Shown: positions 1 to 9,620 of the stretch, piece by piece
How positions within the stretch are numbered: position 1 is the first letter of the stretch
Layout of the letters: each line of letters begins with the position of its first letter
Assembly (NCBI GenBank): GCA_963783145.1
Contig: CAWAMM010000010.1
Coordinates: 1 to 64,000 of the forward strand
DNA length: 64,000 nt
Direction of reading: 5' to 3'
Source of the DNA: DATGKG01 sp963783145
Lineage (GTDB): Bacteria > Desulfobacterota > Binatia > Binatales > Binataceae
Made by a program: the position numbers and the translations under genes
Notes under the pieces: model-generated
What the model saw: only the letters and a program-made list of their open reading frames with translations
Told to the model about the DNA's origin: nothing
The model's database searches: none

Positions 1-70
1 AGCAGAAGGGATTTGAACCCTCGACCCCAACGTTGCGAACGTTGTGCTCTCCCAGCTGAGCTACTGCCCC
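1..70 (-). tRNA. tRNA-Ala (anticodon CGC), 3' end cut by window edge
   Basis: Read on the minus strand, the sequence folds as a cloverleaf: acceptor GGGGCAG (64-70), a D arm with AGCTGGGA, anticodon stem CAACG/CGTTG around the loop TTCGCAA, and a T arm with GGTTCAAAT. The anticodon is CGC, which reads GCG (Ala). The acceptor strand at the window edge (CTGCT) places a U opposite G3, giving the G3:U70 pair that marks alanine tRNAs. The last acceptor bases and the CCA lie outside the window. Confidence 0.95.
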
Positions 71-77
71 ACCGAGG

Positions 78-950
78 CTAAACTTTGCGCGAGGCCACCG
101 TTTCGAGGTAGGCCCGCAACCTATCAGCGACCTCAGGGCGTTTCAAGCCGTAGCCGATTTGCGCAGTGATGTAGCCGACCCGGTCGCCGAGGTCATAGCG
201 GGTGCCCTCGAACTCGTATCCATAAATCTTGCGCCGCTTCGCCAGCCCGAGCAACGCATCGGTGAGTTGAATTTCACCTCCAGCGCCGGGCTTGCTGTCT
301 TTTATAAGGTCAAAGATTTCCGGCGTCAGCACGTAGCGCCCGATGATGGCGAAGTCGCTGGGCGCTTTTTCAGGCGCGGGTTTTTCCACCATCCCGGTCA
401 ATTCATAGAGGCGATCGCCCGCCTGTTTCGCTTCCACGATCCCGTATTTCGATACCTCACTGTGCGGAACCCGGAGCAGCGCCACCACCGGCGCATCGTG
501 TTTTTCCGCGACATCGAGCAACTGCCGAAGGCACGGTTTGTCCGCGTCGATGATGTCGTCGGGGAGGAACACCGCGAACGGCTCGTTGCCGACTGCCGCG
601 CGCGCTTGTAGGACAGCATGACCGAGGCCCAGCGGCTGAGGCTGATGCGCTTGGGTAATCTTCACGGGATCATTGGTCTTGCGCAGCATCTTAAGGATCT
701 CGTGCTTGCCCTTGCTTTCAAGCTGCCGCTCGAGTTCCGCCGCGGTTTTGAAATGATCCAGCACCATGGTGCGGCCCGGGGTGATGACGACGATAATCTC
801 CTCGATGCCCGAGGCGATCGCTTCTTCGAAGATGATCTGAATCGCGGGCGTATCCACGACCGGCAGGATTTCTTTGGGGATGACCTTGGAGGCGGGGAGC
901 ATACGCGTGCCCAGCCCGGCGGCTACAACTACAGCCTTACGAACCTTCAT
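78..950 (-). CDS. galU: UTP-glucose-1-phosphate uridylyltransferase GalU
   Basis: This enzyme makes UDP-glucose from glucose-1-phosphate and UTP, a cytosolic step that feeds envelope polysaccharide synthesis. The 290-residue product begins MKVRKAVVVAAGLGTRMLPA, the nucleotidyltransferase signature with the G-x-G-T-R-x-L-P loop, followed by the family motif IPKEILPVVDTPAIQ. Further on, FLPDDII and MVEKPAPE match the sugar-nucleotide site of the family. The ATG at 950 is preferred because the reading frame upstream of it (to 1148) is low-complexity and overlaps the neighbouring gene. It lies 7 bp from the tRNA-Ala gene and downstream of the DksA-like gene on the same strand, so the two may be cotranscribed. 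Length is normal for bacterial GalU. Confidence 0.95.
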   Translation of the reverse strand: MKVRKAVVVAAGLGTRMLPASKVIPKEILPVVDTPAIQIIFEEAIASGIEEIIVVITPGRTMVLDHFKTAAELERQLESKGKHEILKMLRKTNDPVKITQAHQPQPLGLGHAVLQARAAVGNEPFAVFLPDDIIDADKPCLRQLLDVAEKHDAPVVALLRVPHSEVSKYGIVEAKQAGDRLYELTGMVEKPAPEKAPSDFAIIGRYVLTPEIFDLIKDSKPGAGGEIQLTDALLGLAKRRKIYGYEFEGTRYDLGDRVGYITAQIGYGLKRPEVADRLRAYLETVASRKV

Positions 951-996
951 TTGATAACCGGTATAGCGGGTTCCTGAAGTTGATGATTGAGGGCGG

Positions 997-1356
997 TCAG
1001 GCGTGCTTCTCGCGCTCTTCCTGCTCGGATTTGCATTGGATGCATAGGGTGGTGACCGGCCGCGCCCGAAGCCGCTCGACCCCGATTTCGCCGCCGCATT
1101 CCTCGCATCGCCCATAACTGCCGTCATGCAGCCGCGCAAAGGCCTCATCGATTTTCCCCAGCAGTTTGCGCTCGCGGTCCTTCATCCGCAGCAGGAAGAT
1201 TCGATCCGATTCGAGCGAGGCGCGGTCGGTCGGGTCGGCGAGGGTTTCCTCGCTCGGTCGGTTCATCGATCCGACTGCGCGGTCGGCCTCCTCGAGGATG
1301 TCGCGTTTGCGCTCTTCAAGGAGCTTACGGAAAACCTTTAATTCTCTTTGTCTCAT
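997..1356 (-). CDS. DksA/TraR family C4 zinc-finger protein
   Basis: The 119-residue protein is charged and helical in its first 75 residues, with a central coiled coil. It ends in a C4 zinc finger with Cys84, Cys87, Cys105 and Cys108 (CEEC...CIQC). This is the layout of DksA/TraR proteins, which enter the RNA polymerase secondary channel and tune initiation, often together with ppGpp. The coiled-coil tip carries DPTDRAS, close to the DxxDxA motif needed for DksA activity. It is shorter than E. coli DksA (151 aa), as is usual outside gammaproteobacteria. It is divergent from larC, with about 70 bp between the two starts. Confidence 0.9.
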   Translation of the reverse strand: MRQRELKVFRKLLEERKRDILEEADRAVGSMNRPSEETLADPTDRASLESDRIFLLRMKDRERKLLGKIDEAFARLHDGSYGRCEECGGEIGVERLRARPVTTLCIQCKSEQEEREKHA

Positions 1357-1384
1357 CGCTGCCGCTACGGCAGAAAACCAAGTG

Positions 1385-1412
1385 TTGGATCGTACTTCGG
1401 ACTCGTTAGTAT
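1385..1412 (+). promoter_or_regulatory. Predicted sigma70-type promoter for larC-queE
   Basis: TTGGAT (1385-1390) and TAGTAT (1407-1412) are separated by 16 bp and end 14 bp before the larC ATG. It is the only good match in the short divergent space between the DksA-like gene and larC. Confidence 0.4.
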
Positions 1413-1426
1413 GTAAAGATAAACCG

Positions 1427-2629
1427 ATGAAGACCGCCTATCTCGACGCTTTCTCAGGGCTGTCCGGCGATATGCTGGTCGGGGCGCTGCTCGATGCGGG
1501 CGTCGATTTCGATAATCTCCGTGGCGCGCTCGCCTCGCTCCCGCTCCAGGGGGCGAGGCTGTCGTGCCGGCGCAAGACCGTGAGCGGAATCGCGGCGGTG
1601 AAGTTCGACGTCGAGGTGATGGAGGCACAGCCCGAGCGGCATCTGTCGCAGATTCTCACGATGATCGAGGCTTCATCGATCAACGCGGCGGCGAAGCGTC
1701 GCGCCCGCGCCATCTTCGAAGTGCTCGCAGACGCCGAGGCGAAAGTGCATCACACCACACCCGAGCACGTGCACTTTCATGAAGTCGGCGCGGTCGATTC
1801 GATTACGGACGTCGTCGGTACCGCGTGGGCACTCGAGGAATTGGGCGTCGGCGAACTGCTCGTCTCCCCGCTGCCGATGGGAACCGGCTTCGCGCGCTCG
1901 CAGCATGGGATCATTCCGGTGCCCGCGCCGGCCACCGCCGAACTCCTCGCGGGATTTACGGTGCGGATGGGCGATGGAGCGGCTGAAATGGTGACACCCA
2001 CTGGCGCGGCGGTTCTTCGCGCCCTGGGACGCTCTGCGCCGATGCCGCTCAACTTCGAAATCGAAAAAATCGGCTATGGGGCCGGCACGCGCGAGTACGA
2101 AGATCGCCCCAACCTGCTGCGCATCATGATTGGGCGCGAGCGCGGCGGCCTCGACACCGACGAACTGCTGGAGATCTCGGCCAACATCGATGATCTCAAT
2201 CCGCAAATTTACGACCACGTGATGGAGCGTCTGTTCGCCGCCGGCGCGCGCGATGTCACGCTGACCCCGACCATCATGAAGAAGGGCCGCCCCGCGATCA
2301 CGATTGCGATCCTCGGCGAAGCGGCGCGGCGCGATGCGCTCGCGAAAGTACTATTCTCAGAGACCTCGACCATCGGGGTGCGATTTCATTCCGTGGCGCG
2401 CCTCAAGCTTCGGCGCGAGATTCGCGAGGTTGAAACGCGATGGGGCCGTATCAAGGTGAAATTTTCCGAGGGAGACGGCGCCGTCACCGCGACTCCCGAA
2501 TACGATGACTGCCGAAAAGTCGCGACCGAGCAGAGCGTCCCGCTGAAAACCGTGATGGAGGAGACGCGCGCGGCCGCAATCGCGAGCCTCAACCAGTCGG
2601 GCGACCACCATCGCGGACATCATCATTAA
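1427..2629 (+). CDS. larC: LarC, nickel-pincer nucleotide nickel insertion protein
   Basis: LarC inserts nickel into pyridinium-3,5-bisthiocarboxylate mononucleotide, the final step in making the nickel-pincer cofactor of lactate racemase and related enzymes. The 400-residue product starts MKTAYLDAFSGLSGDM, typical for the family. It contains PEHVHFHEVGAVDSITD (metal-associated histidines), LPMGTGFARSQHG and ISANIDDLNPQ. Both halves (LarC1 and LarC2) lie in one frame, with no frameshift of the kind reported for the Lactobacillus gene. The C-terminus is histidine-rich (GDHHRGHHH), plausibly a metal-holding tail. queE starts 2 bp after the stop codon. larB and larE are not in the window, so cofactor synthesis depends on genes elsewhere or LarC serves another role. 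Confidence 0.93.
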   Translation: MKTAYLDAFSGLSGDMLVGALLDAGVDFDNLRGALASLPLQGARLSCRRKTVSGIAAVKFDVEVMEAQPERHLSQILTMIEASSINAAAKRRARAIFEVLADAEAKVHHTTPEHVHFHEVGAVDSITDVVGTAWALEELGVGELLVSPLPMGTGFARSQHGIIPVPAPATAELLAGFTVRMGDGAAEMVTPTGAAVLRALGRSAPMPLNFEIEKIGYGAGTREYEDRPNLLRIMIGRERGGLDTDELLEISANIDDLNPQIYDHVMERLFAAGARDVTLTPTIMKKGRPAITIAILGEAARRDALAKVLFSETSTIGVRFHSVARLKLRREIREVETRWGRIKVKFSEGDGAVTATPEYDDCRKVATEQSVPLKTVMEETRAAAIASLNQSGDHHRGHHH

Positions 2630-2630
2630 T

Positions 2631-3299
2631 ATGTCAGTCGGCGAGCGGAACCAGACGCGGCTGGTCATCAACGAGATTTTTTTCAGCATCCAGGGCGAGT
2701 CGACCTATGCCGGTCGTCCGTGCGCCTTCGTGCGGCTGACCGGATGCAACCTGCGCTGCAATTATTGCGATACCGAGTACGCATTTTACGAGGGCCGCAA
2801 GCTGACGGTTCCGGAAATCCTCGCACAGCTCGACACTTATGGATGCAACCTGGTCGAGATCACGGGCGGTGAGCCGCTACTACAGGATGGGGTACATCAG
2901 CTGATCGCGTCGCTGCTGAAGGATGGCCGCACCGTGATGATCGAAACCTCGGGCGCGTCGGATGTCTCGCGGCTCAATCCACGCGTCATCAAAATCATGG
3001 ATCTAAAATGCCCCGGCAGCGGCGAGGTGGCGCGCAATCTGTGGAGCAACCTGGAGCATCTGACCGCGCGCGACGAGGTGAAATTCGTCCTCAGCGATCG
3101 CGCCGACTACGAATGGGCGCGCGATGTCATCCGGCAAAACAATCTCGCCTCGCGCGTCAATGCGGTGCTGATGAGTTGCGCCTTCGACCGGCTCGATCGC
3201 GCGCAACTCGCGCAGTGGATTCTCGAAGATCGTTTGCCGGTGCGCTTCCAGCTCCAGATGCATAAGCACATCTGGCCGCCCGACACCCGCGGCGTGTAG
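2631..3299 (+). CDS. queE: 7-carboxy-7-deazaguanine synthase QueE (radical SAM)
   Basis: QueE contracts the ring of 6-carboxy-tetrahydropterin to 7-carboxy-7-deazaguanine in the queuosine/7-deazapurine pathway. The 222-residue protein shows IFFSIQGESTYAGRPCAF and the cluster-binding CxxxCxxC at Cys39, Cys43 and Cys46 (CNLRCNYC). The next motifs are EITGGEPLLQ (SAM-binding GGE) and KCPGSGE. The ATG sits 2 bp after the larC stop, so the two genes are almost certainly cotranscribed. No other queuosine genes are in the window. Confidence 0.95.
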   Translation: MSVGERNQTRLVINEIFFSIQGESTYAGRPCAFVRLTGCNLRCNYCDTEYAFYEGRKLTVPEILAQLDTYGCNLVEITGGEPLLQDGVHQLIASLLKDGRTVMIETSGASDVSRLNPRVIKIMDLKCPGSGEVARNLWSNLEHLTARDEVKFVLSDRADYEWARDVIRQNNLASRVNAVLMSCAFDRLDRAQLAQWILEDRLPVRFQLQMHKHIWPPDTRGV

Positions 3300-3308
3300 A
3301 TTGGCGAC

Positions 3309-3632
3309 ATGTCCGCACCATTGATGAGCGATGTCCTGCCCGATCTGATTGATGAGATGGCGGCCCTGCTGCGCGAAGCCGGCGCAGATCCGCTGGTTGA
3401 GCAGCTGCCTAAATTGCGCATCGAGTCGGTCTGCGATTGCGGCGATGAGAACTGCGCCAGCTTCGCCACCGCGCCCGAAGTGAAGGTCCATAATCATGTC
3501 GAACTACCCGCCATGGAGGGCATGCTGATCGTCGACCTCAACGCCGCGGGCGAGATCTGCTTCATCGAGGTGCTCAATCGTCCCGACGTGAAGTACCTGA
3601 TGGAAGAATATTACGACGCCGCCCGCCAGTGA
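3309..3632 (+). CDS. Small conserved-looking protein with CxC-x4-C cluster
   Basis: The product is a 107-residue soluble protein. It has an acidic helical N-terminus, then Cys42, Cys44 and Cys49 (VCDCGDENC), which could bind a metal. The C-terminal stretch MLIVDLNAAGEICFIEVLN resembles the short beta-hairpin seen in DUF2283-type proteins, though I cannot assign it firmly. It begins 9 bp after queE, and the following gene starts inside its stop codon (GTGA overlap), so it belongs to the larC-queE transcript. Function is unknown. Confidence 0.7.
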   Translation: MSAPLMSDVLPDLIDEMAALLREAGADPLVEQLPKLRIESVCDCGDENCASFATAPEVKVHNHVELPAMEGMLIVDLNAAGEICFIEVLNRPDVKYLMEEYYDAARQ

Positions 3633-4438
3633 CGCTCCTCTATCGGGTCCCATCGGTAGTACTGCTCCTGGTCGCTATCGCAGTCGCGGTCGCGTGCGCC
3701 TGCGGCGGACAACTCTACGTACATCGCCGCTTCCGCAGTCAGGACTTCGTTCAACACAACGAGGTGGGCGGGTTCATCATTGCGGTGGTCGGGACCCTCT
3801 ATGCGGTAGTGCTCGGTTTTCTAACCGTCGTCGTATGGCAACATTTCGCCGAGACGCGGGAACTGGTTGCGCTTGAATCGGCCGCCGCCTCCGACGCATG
3901 GCATACCGCGGTCGGTCTCCCGGCGCCGGTGCGGGAGCGCGTGCGTCGCGACCTGCTCGACTACGCGCAGTCGATGATCGATGGAGAGTGGCAAGCGATG
4001 CGGACCGGGGGTTTCGACAGCGATGCGGTTCGGCTGCTCTCAGACGCCATCAACACGACCGGTTCCTACGTGCCCGCCAACGCGGGCGAATCCAATGCTC
4101 AGGCCGCCACCCTGGAGCATCTCACCTCGCTCCACGACGATCGTGAGCGGCGACTGGAGGGCAATCGGAGGGCCGTATCGCGGCTCGAGTGGATGGTGTT
4201 GTTCATCGGCGCAGGATGCGTCATCGGTTTTTGTTGGCTGTTCGGACTGAACAACGAGAACACCCATCTTCTGATGACCTCGGCGGTCGCGGTCATCATC
4301 GTTTCGATGCTGGTGCTGCTGTTCGAGCTTCAGTATCCCTTCCGCAGCGACGTCGGAATCGGCCCGGAGGTTTGGCAAACGACCGCCGCGCACCTCAAAG
4401 CGATGGGAGGCGGTAATCCTACGGATTCACCCATGTAG
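3629..4438 (+). CDS. DUF4239 (bestrophin-like domain) membrane protein
   Basis: The 269-residue integral membrane protein has two N-terminal membrane segments (about residues 8-28 and 46-70). A soluble helical region follows (about 75-188), then two C-terminal segments (about 190-211 and 215-236). The sequence QHNEVGGFIIAVVGTLYAVV and a late ELQYPF match the DUF4239 family, described as bestrophin-like because of this layout. Its transport role is not established. The GTG start overlaps the preceding TGA, indicating translational coupling to the small Cys protein. Confidence 0.75.
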   Translation: MTLLYRVPSVVLLLVAIAVAVACACGGQLYVHRRFRSQDFVQHNEVGGFIIAVVGTLYAVVLGFLTVVVWQHFAETRELVALESAAASDAWHTAVGLPAPVRERVRRDLLDYAQSMIDGEWQAMRTGGFDSDAVRLLSDAINTTGSYVPANAGESNAQAATLEHLTSLHDDRERRLEGNRRAVSRLEWMVLFIGAGCVIGFCWLFGLNNENTHLLMTSAVAVIIVSMLVLLFELQYPFRSDVGIGPEVWQTTAAHLKAMGGGNPTDSPM

Positions 4439-4453
4439 TTGGCCGATACAATT

Positions 4454-5488
4454 TCACGGGCAGAACAACACGGCGCGGCGGTCGTTGTAGGGTAGCGAAC
4501 TGCTGGATCCTCCGGCGATCAGGATCGTTCCGTCCTTGAGAGCGGTCTCCGTAAAGCCGCTACGAGCCGGATGCTGCGCTCCCAATACGGAGAATTTGTC
4601 GCCCGCCGAGTCGAAAATTTCGCTGCTCAGGACATTGAAGTAGTCAGGTCCGACCACCCCGGATATCAGAGTCCGAGTGTCATCGACGGAGGCAGGTACT
4701 GGATAGCTAATTTCGAGTGGTGGATTGTCGAGCCAAGAAAAGGTCCCTGGCACTGCAGCAATGCCGGCGCAAGCGAGAAGGACTCTGCCATCGGCGAGCA
4801 CAATGGCCGTTTCTTCGTTGTGAGCGTAACCCGAGGAGTCGGCGCCGGAAAAGGTCCCTTTGTCTGGATCGTACAACTCCGGACTGCACGCACCCCCCCA
4901 GCCAGCACCAATTTCAGCTTGACAGGATCCGCCAGCAATCAAGGCCTTTCCGCTTTCGAGTAGCACGCTCGAATGTCCGTATCGACCATTTCGCGTGGAG
5001 CCGGTAGCAGTGAAGAGATTGGTTTTTGGATCGAAGATTTCCGCCTTACTGGTCGGAACACGAGGGACTAACCCCAATCCATCCCGACCCTGATCGAAAC
5101 CTCCGGTTATTAGAACTCGTCCGTCGGCAAGCCGCGTGGCGGCCGCCTCTGATCTTGCGGAGGTCATTTTTCCGGTTTCTTGAAACGTGCGCGCCGACGG
5201 ATCATAGACTTCGCTCGTATCCAAAACTGCATGTTCCACGAAGTAGGAGCTCAAAAACCCTCCCGCCAATAAGACCCGGCCATCGGCCAGAAGAGTGGCA
5301 GTGTGATCGGCCCGCGATCCCACCATCTCACCGGTAGAAATGAACACTTGATGCTGCCCCGAGCAGGAGTTCACGTTACCTGCGGCAACGGGTGCTTCCG
5401 GGACCGGGGTGCTCTTGTCGAAACATCCTGTCGTGGCAAGTAGGAACGTTGTCATCAGAAGCAGCCTTCGAAAAACCACGATCCGCAA
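4454..5488 (-). CDS. Kelch-repeat lipoprotein
   Basis: The protein carries repeated beta-propeller blades of the Kelch/galactose-oxidase type. The pattern H-T-A-T-L-L-x-D-G-R-V-L-x-x-G-G recurs at least five times (for example TLLADGRVLLAGG, RLADGRVLITGG, LKDGTILIAGG). A lipoprotein signal (basic FRR, LLLMTTFLLA, lipobox TTGC) precedes the propeller, so it is probably anchored at the cell surface or in the periplasm. I chose a TTG start at 5488 because it gives a compact MRIVVFRR signal peptide; ATG 5455 and GTG 5569 are alternatives. It is a lone gene, convergent with the DUF4239 gene. Ligand or enzymatic activity is unknown. Confidence 0.75.
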   Translation of the reverse strand: MRIVVFRRLLLMTTFLLATTGCFDKSTPVPEAPVAAGNVNSCSGQHQVFISTGEMVGSRADHTATLLADGRVLLAGGFLSSYFVEHAVLDTSEVYDPSARTFQETGKMTSARSEAAATRLADGRVLITGGFDQGRDGLGLVPRVPTSKAEIFDPKTNLFTATGSTRNGRYGHSSVLLESGKALIAGGSCQAEIGAGWGGACSPELYDPDKGTFSGADSSGYAHNEETAIVLADGRVLLACAGIAAVPGTFSWLDNPPLEISYPVPASVDDTRTLISGVVGPDYFNVLSSEIFDSAGDKFSVLGAQHPARSGFTETALKDGTILIAGGSSSSLPYNDRRAVLFCP

Positions 5489-5575
5489 TGACCTCAACTC
5501 GCAAATCCTATTTGTTGTCTGCAGGAGCAATAGGAAATACAAATCCGTCCACCGGATGTCAACGGACACGATTTG

Positions 5576-6397
5576 TTAGGCGTGGGCGGTGCGGACGGAC
5601 GGGGTGCGGAATTGATTCACGAAGCCGAGCACCTCGGCCACCACCCGATCCTTGTCGAAGTCTACCGTGATCAGGTGGTAGCTCTGATCGAGCATCACCA
5701 GGCGCTTCTGCGTACTGCCGAGGTGGCGCATCACATAGTCAACATTTTTTTGCGCGGGGCAGGTGTTATCGTTGATGCTGTGCATGACCAGCACCGGCTG
5801 CTTGATGCGATCGAGCCGGGGGCGCACCAGCGCCGATAGCTTGAGCAACTCGTTCGGTGCGCTCATCGGCAACAGCCAGCAAGTTGGATGAATGAGAGCG
5901 GCGGCCCGATCGCGTATGTCGGAACCGGTATGGTTTTGCAGATAGAGACTCTTTGTGATCGGACCGAGCAGGCTGACTGCCTTGATGATCAGCCAGTTCC
6001 GCAGCGAGAGAAAAAACGCCGGCGCCAGAAGCGCCAGGCCTGCCACGGCCTCGGGTTGGTCCTCGACCAGGCGCGCGCCCAGCACCGCACCGCATGAGAA
6101 TCCGACTACGACGACTGGATCGGCGTAGGCACGCAACTCCTCGAATCCACGGACGACGCTGTCGTACCATTTGTCATAGCCCACGCCGCCGAAATCCTGC
6201 GGCGCAGTGGCATGTCCCGCCAGCCGAACCCCACGGACTCTGATCCCTTGCGCCGCAAGATGCTCGCCGAGATAACGCACCTCGTAGGGCGTGCCACTGA
6301 AGCCGTGAATGAGCAGCGCGCTCACCCCCGAGCCCTCGAAAAAGAATTCCGAGGTGTCGACTTTCGGGGGCGAGGGAGACTCGTCCGGTGGGCTCAT
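5576..6397 (-). CDS. Alpha/beta-hydrolase, monoacylglycerol lipase / carboxylesterase type
   Basis: The 273-residue cytosolic hydrolase has the oxyanion region LLIHGFSGTPYE, nucleophile elbow GFSCG (Ser about residue 101), an acid in MHSINDNTC and the catalytic histidine in QSYHLITVDFDKD. The pattern LLIHGFxGTP plus the late SYHxxxxDxD is that of the Est30/monoglyceride-lipase carboxylesterases, which cleave short to medium acyl esters. The ATG at 6397 overlaps the TGA of the PpiD-like gene upstream (6400-6402), so the two are translationally coupled. The true substrate cannot be read from sequence. Confidence 0.85.
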   Translation of the reverse strand: MSPPDESPSPPKVDTSEFFFEGSGVSALLIHGFSGTPYEVRYLGEHLAAQGIRVRGVRLAGHATAPQDFGGVGYDKWYDSVVRGFEELRAYADPVVVVGFSCGAVLGARLVEDQPEAVAGLALLAPAFFLSLRNWLIIKAVSLLGPITKSLYLQNHTGSDIRDRAAALIHPTCWLLPMSAPNELLKLSALVRPRLDRIKQPVLVMHSINDNTCPAQKNVDYVMRHLGSTQKRLVMLDQSYHLITVDFDKDRVVAEVLGFVNQFRTPSVRTAHA

Positions 6398-6399
6398 GG

Positions 6400-8331
6400 T
6401 CAATTGTCAATCGGCCCGGACCCCGGACCACCTTGCGCTAACTGCGTGGCATCGACGGTGATTTTCGCGCGTGATTTCAGCGCCTCGATGAATCGAGTCC
6501 ACGCCTCCGCACGGCGCTGTTGCACGAAATCGTCGGTAAAATCCTTCTGCGCGGTCTTCCAGTCTTCCGCACTGGGGGCGCTGCGATCGGTCACTTCGAA
6601 GATGTACGCGTCGCCCTTGTTTTCCATTACGTGATCGATGATGCCGGGAATCTTCGCCACCACGCCTGCGGCATCGGTCACCTCGGGAAAGGACCCCAGG
6701 TCCGGCACCGATTCGCTGGAGCGCGGGAACGCATCAGTGTGATGAACCGTCAGCTTGTTCGCCTGCGCGACCTTGTCGAAATCGTCCGCGGTCTTGATCT
6801 GCTTGAGAAGGTCCTGCGCCTTGAGACGCGCCTGGGTCTCCACGGTTGATCGGATATAGGCATCGCGAACTTTCGCTTCGATATCCTTGAGCGGCGGCAC
6901 GTGCTCGGGCTCGCGCGCAATCAGCTTGACCAGATATGGCGCCGCGCCTTTCTCGCCGGGGACCGCACGAACCTGGTCCACATCGAGTTTGAATGCCGCG
7001 TCGACCAGCTTTTGATCGTGCACCACCCCCGCCGCATCGACCGTGGAAAACGAGGGGGTCTCGACGACTTCGAGACCGCGCTTCTTGGCGAGGTCCTGCA
7101 GGCTCCCGCCACCGATTGCGACCGAGACGTCTTCATCGAGGGCCTGACGCGCGACGCGCGCGCCCGCGTCGACCCGCAGCGCTTCGATGATCTTGGGGCG
7201 CACATCCTGAAGCTTGTCGACATGGGCGGGACTCGAGGAATCAAGCCTGACATCATGAAAACCGAATTTGGTTTCGACCAGCCGCAGTTCGCCAGGCTTC
7301 ATCGAGAACACTGCGTCCTCGAAGGGTTTGATCATCTGGCCACGCCCGAAGCTGCCGAGGTCGCCGCCTTCATTGCGAGTTGAGGGATCTTGCGAGTATT
7401 GCTTGGCCAGTTTCGCGAAGTCAGCGCCCTTGCGCAGCTGCTTCATCACGTCCTCGGCCTGGGCGCGGGCTTTTTCCTTCTCCTGCGGAGTCGCGCCTTC
7501 GGGAACCTCGATCAGAATGTGGCGCGCGTGGACCTCATCAGGATGGGTGTAGAGCTTTTTCAGATTGGTCTGATAATAAGCTGCGATCTCTTTATCCGAC
7601 GGGGTAACTTTTCCGCCCAGGATCGCAAGGTCGTAGGTAAGGTACGCGATCTTGACGCGTTCGGGTTCTTTAAATTCGTCCTTGTGCGAATTGTAGTAGT
7701 CCTCGACCTGCTTGGAGGTCGGAGAAATTTTCGCGACGAAATCCAGATACGGAATCTGGAAATAAGCGAGCTTGATCTTCTCGTCGCGCAAGTCAAACGC
7801 ATGGCGCGCATCGGCGTCGCTCACCTGCACGCCCTGATTGACCATTTGCAGCAGCGCGTCGCGCATCAGCGAAGTGCGCATCATGTTTTCATAGTCACTC
7901 GGCAGGAGATCGTTAGCCTGCAGAATGTTCTCATACTTCGCAGGATCGAAACTGCCATTTTCCTGAAACTTCGGATCGGCGGCGATACTGCCGGCGAGGC
8001 TTTCATCGCTGACGCGAATTCCCAGGTGGCGCGCCTCATCGGCGATCAGGCGTTGCTCGATGATCTGGTTGAGCGCTTCCTGGCGAAGATTGACGTTATG
8101 CAGGATCTGCTGCGCGTTAGGCCCATAGATCTGGGTCAAGGTGCGTTTGATCTGTTCGCTTTCGTTGTCGATCTCGGAACCGAGAATGCGGCTGCCATTG
8201 ACGCTGGCGACCGGATGGACCCGCATCGCGAGGCCGGCGCCCACGCCCCAAAACGCAAACGCTAATATCAGGAACCCGAACAGCACCTTGATGGCTGTCG
8301 AGCGACCCCAGCTACGCATCCGATCTAACAT
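6400..8331 (-). CDS. PpiD/SurA-type periplasmic peptidyl-prolyl isomerase, membrane anchored
   Basis: The protein is 643 residues. It opens MLDRMRSWGRSTAIKVLFGF with a single N-terminal membrane anchor, then a SurA-N-like chaperone region (about 35-165). A parvulin domain around residues 245-345 contains HARHILI, the SQDPSTRNEGGDLGSFGRG block and FGFHDVRLD. A second, degenerate parvulin-like region follows. This is the PpiD layout: an inner-membrane foldase that assists secreted and outer-membrane proteins. The usual terminal GYHIIKL of active parvulins reads GFHDVRL here. The ATG at 8331 is used because the extra 21 upstream codons precede the anchor without a signal-like pattern. Confidence 0.9.
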   Translation of the reverse strand: MLDRMRSWGRSTAIKVLFGFLILAFAFWGVGAGLAMRVHPVASVNGSRILGSEIDNESEQIKRTLTQIYGPNAQQILHNVNLRQEALNQIIEQRLIADEARHLGIRVSDESLAGSIAADPKFQENGSFDPAKYENILQANDLLPSDYENMMRTSLMRDALLQMVNQGVQVSDADARHAFDLRDEKIKLAYFQIPYLDFVAKISPTSKQVEDYYNSHKDEFKEPERVKIAYLTYDLAILGGKVTPSDKEIAAYYQTNLKKLYTHPDEVHARHILIEVPEGATPQEKEKARAQAEDVMKQLRKGADFAKLAKQYSQDPSTRNEGGDLGSFGRGQMIKPFEDAVFSMKPGELRLVETKFGFHDVRLDSSSPAHVDKLQDVRPKIIEALRVDAGARVARQALDEDVSVAIGGGSLQDLAKKRGLEVVETPSFSTVDAAGVVHDQKLVDAAFKLDVDQVRAVPGEKGAAPYLVKLIAREPEHVPPLKDIEAKVRDAYIRSTVETQARLKAQDLLKQIKTADDFDKVAQANKLTVHHTDAFPRSSESVPDLGSFPEVTDAAGVVAKIPGIIDHVMENKGDAYIFEVTDRSAPSAEDWKTAQKDFTDDFVQQRRAEAWTRFIEALKSRAKITVDATQLAQGGPGSGPIDN

Positions 8332-8539
8332 TGGGCATCCATCATACGTGAGGTTATTTTCATCGCCAAATAGGGCATTTACTTGCCTGCACACATAGTA
8401 GTCTGTAACCTAGTCGCGGGTGATTTGGGGCGGGCGCGTCTTTTGCTTGACGCCTGGGGTTCTCCTTCCTGGTTTTTCGCGCGCCGCTATAGTTGATGAT
8501 GTTCTCCACGCCTGAAAGATTCGGGCAAGGGGTGTCAAT

Positions 8540-9580
<1,041 letters not shown>

Positions 9581-9620
9581 GCGGCGCGCGCCGGCATAGC
9601 TCCGGGTCAAGGCGCTATAC

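Noticed and set aside
7390..8265. 291-codon frame on the plus strand
   Set aside because: Antisense to the PpiD-like gene and has no recognisable motif or ribosome site.
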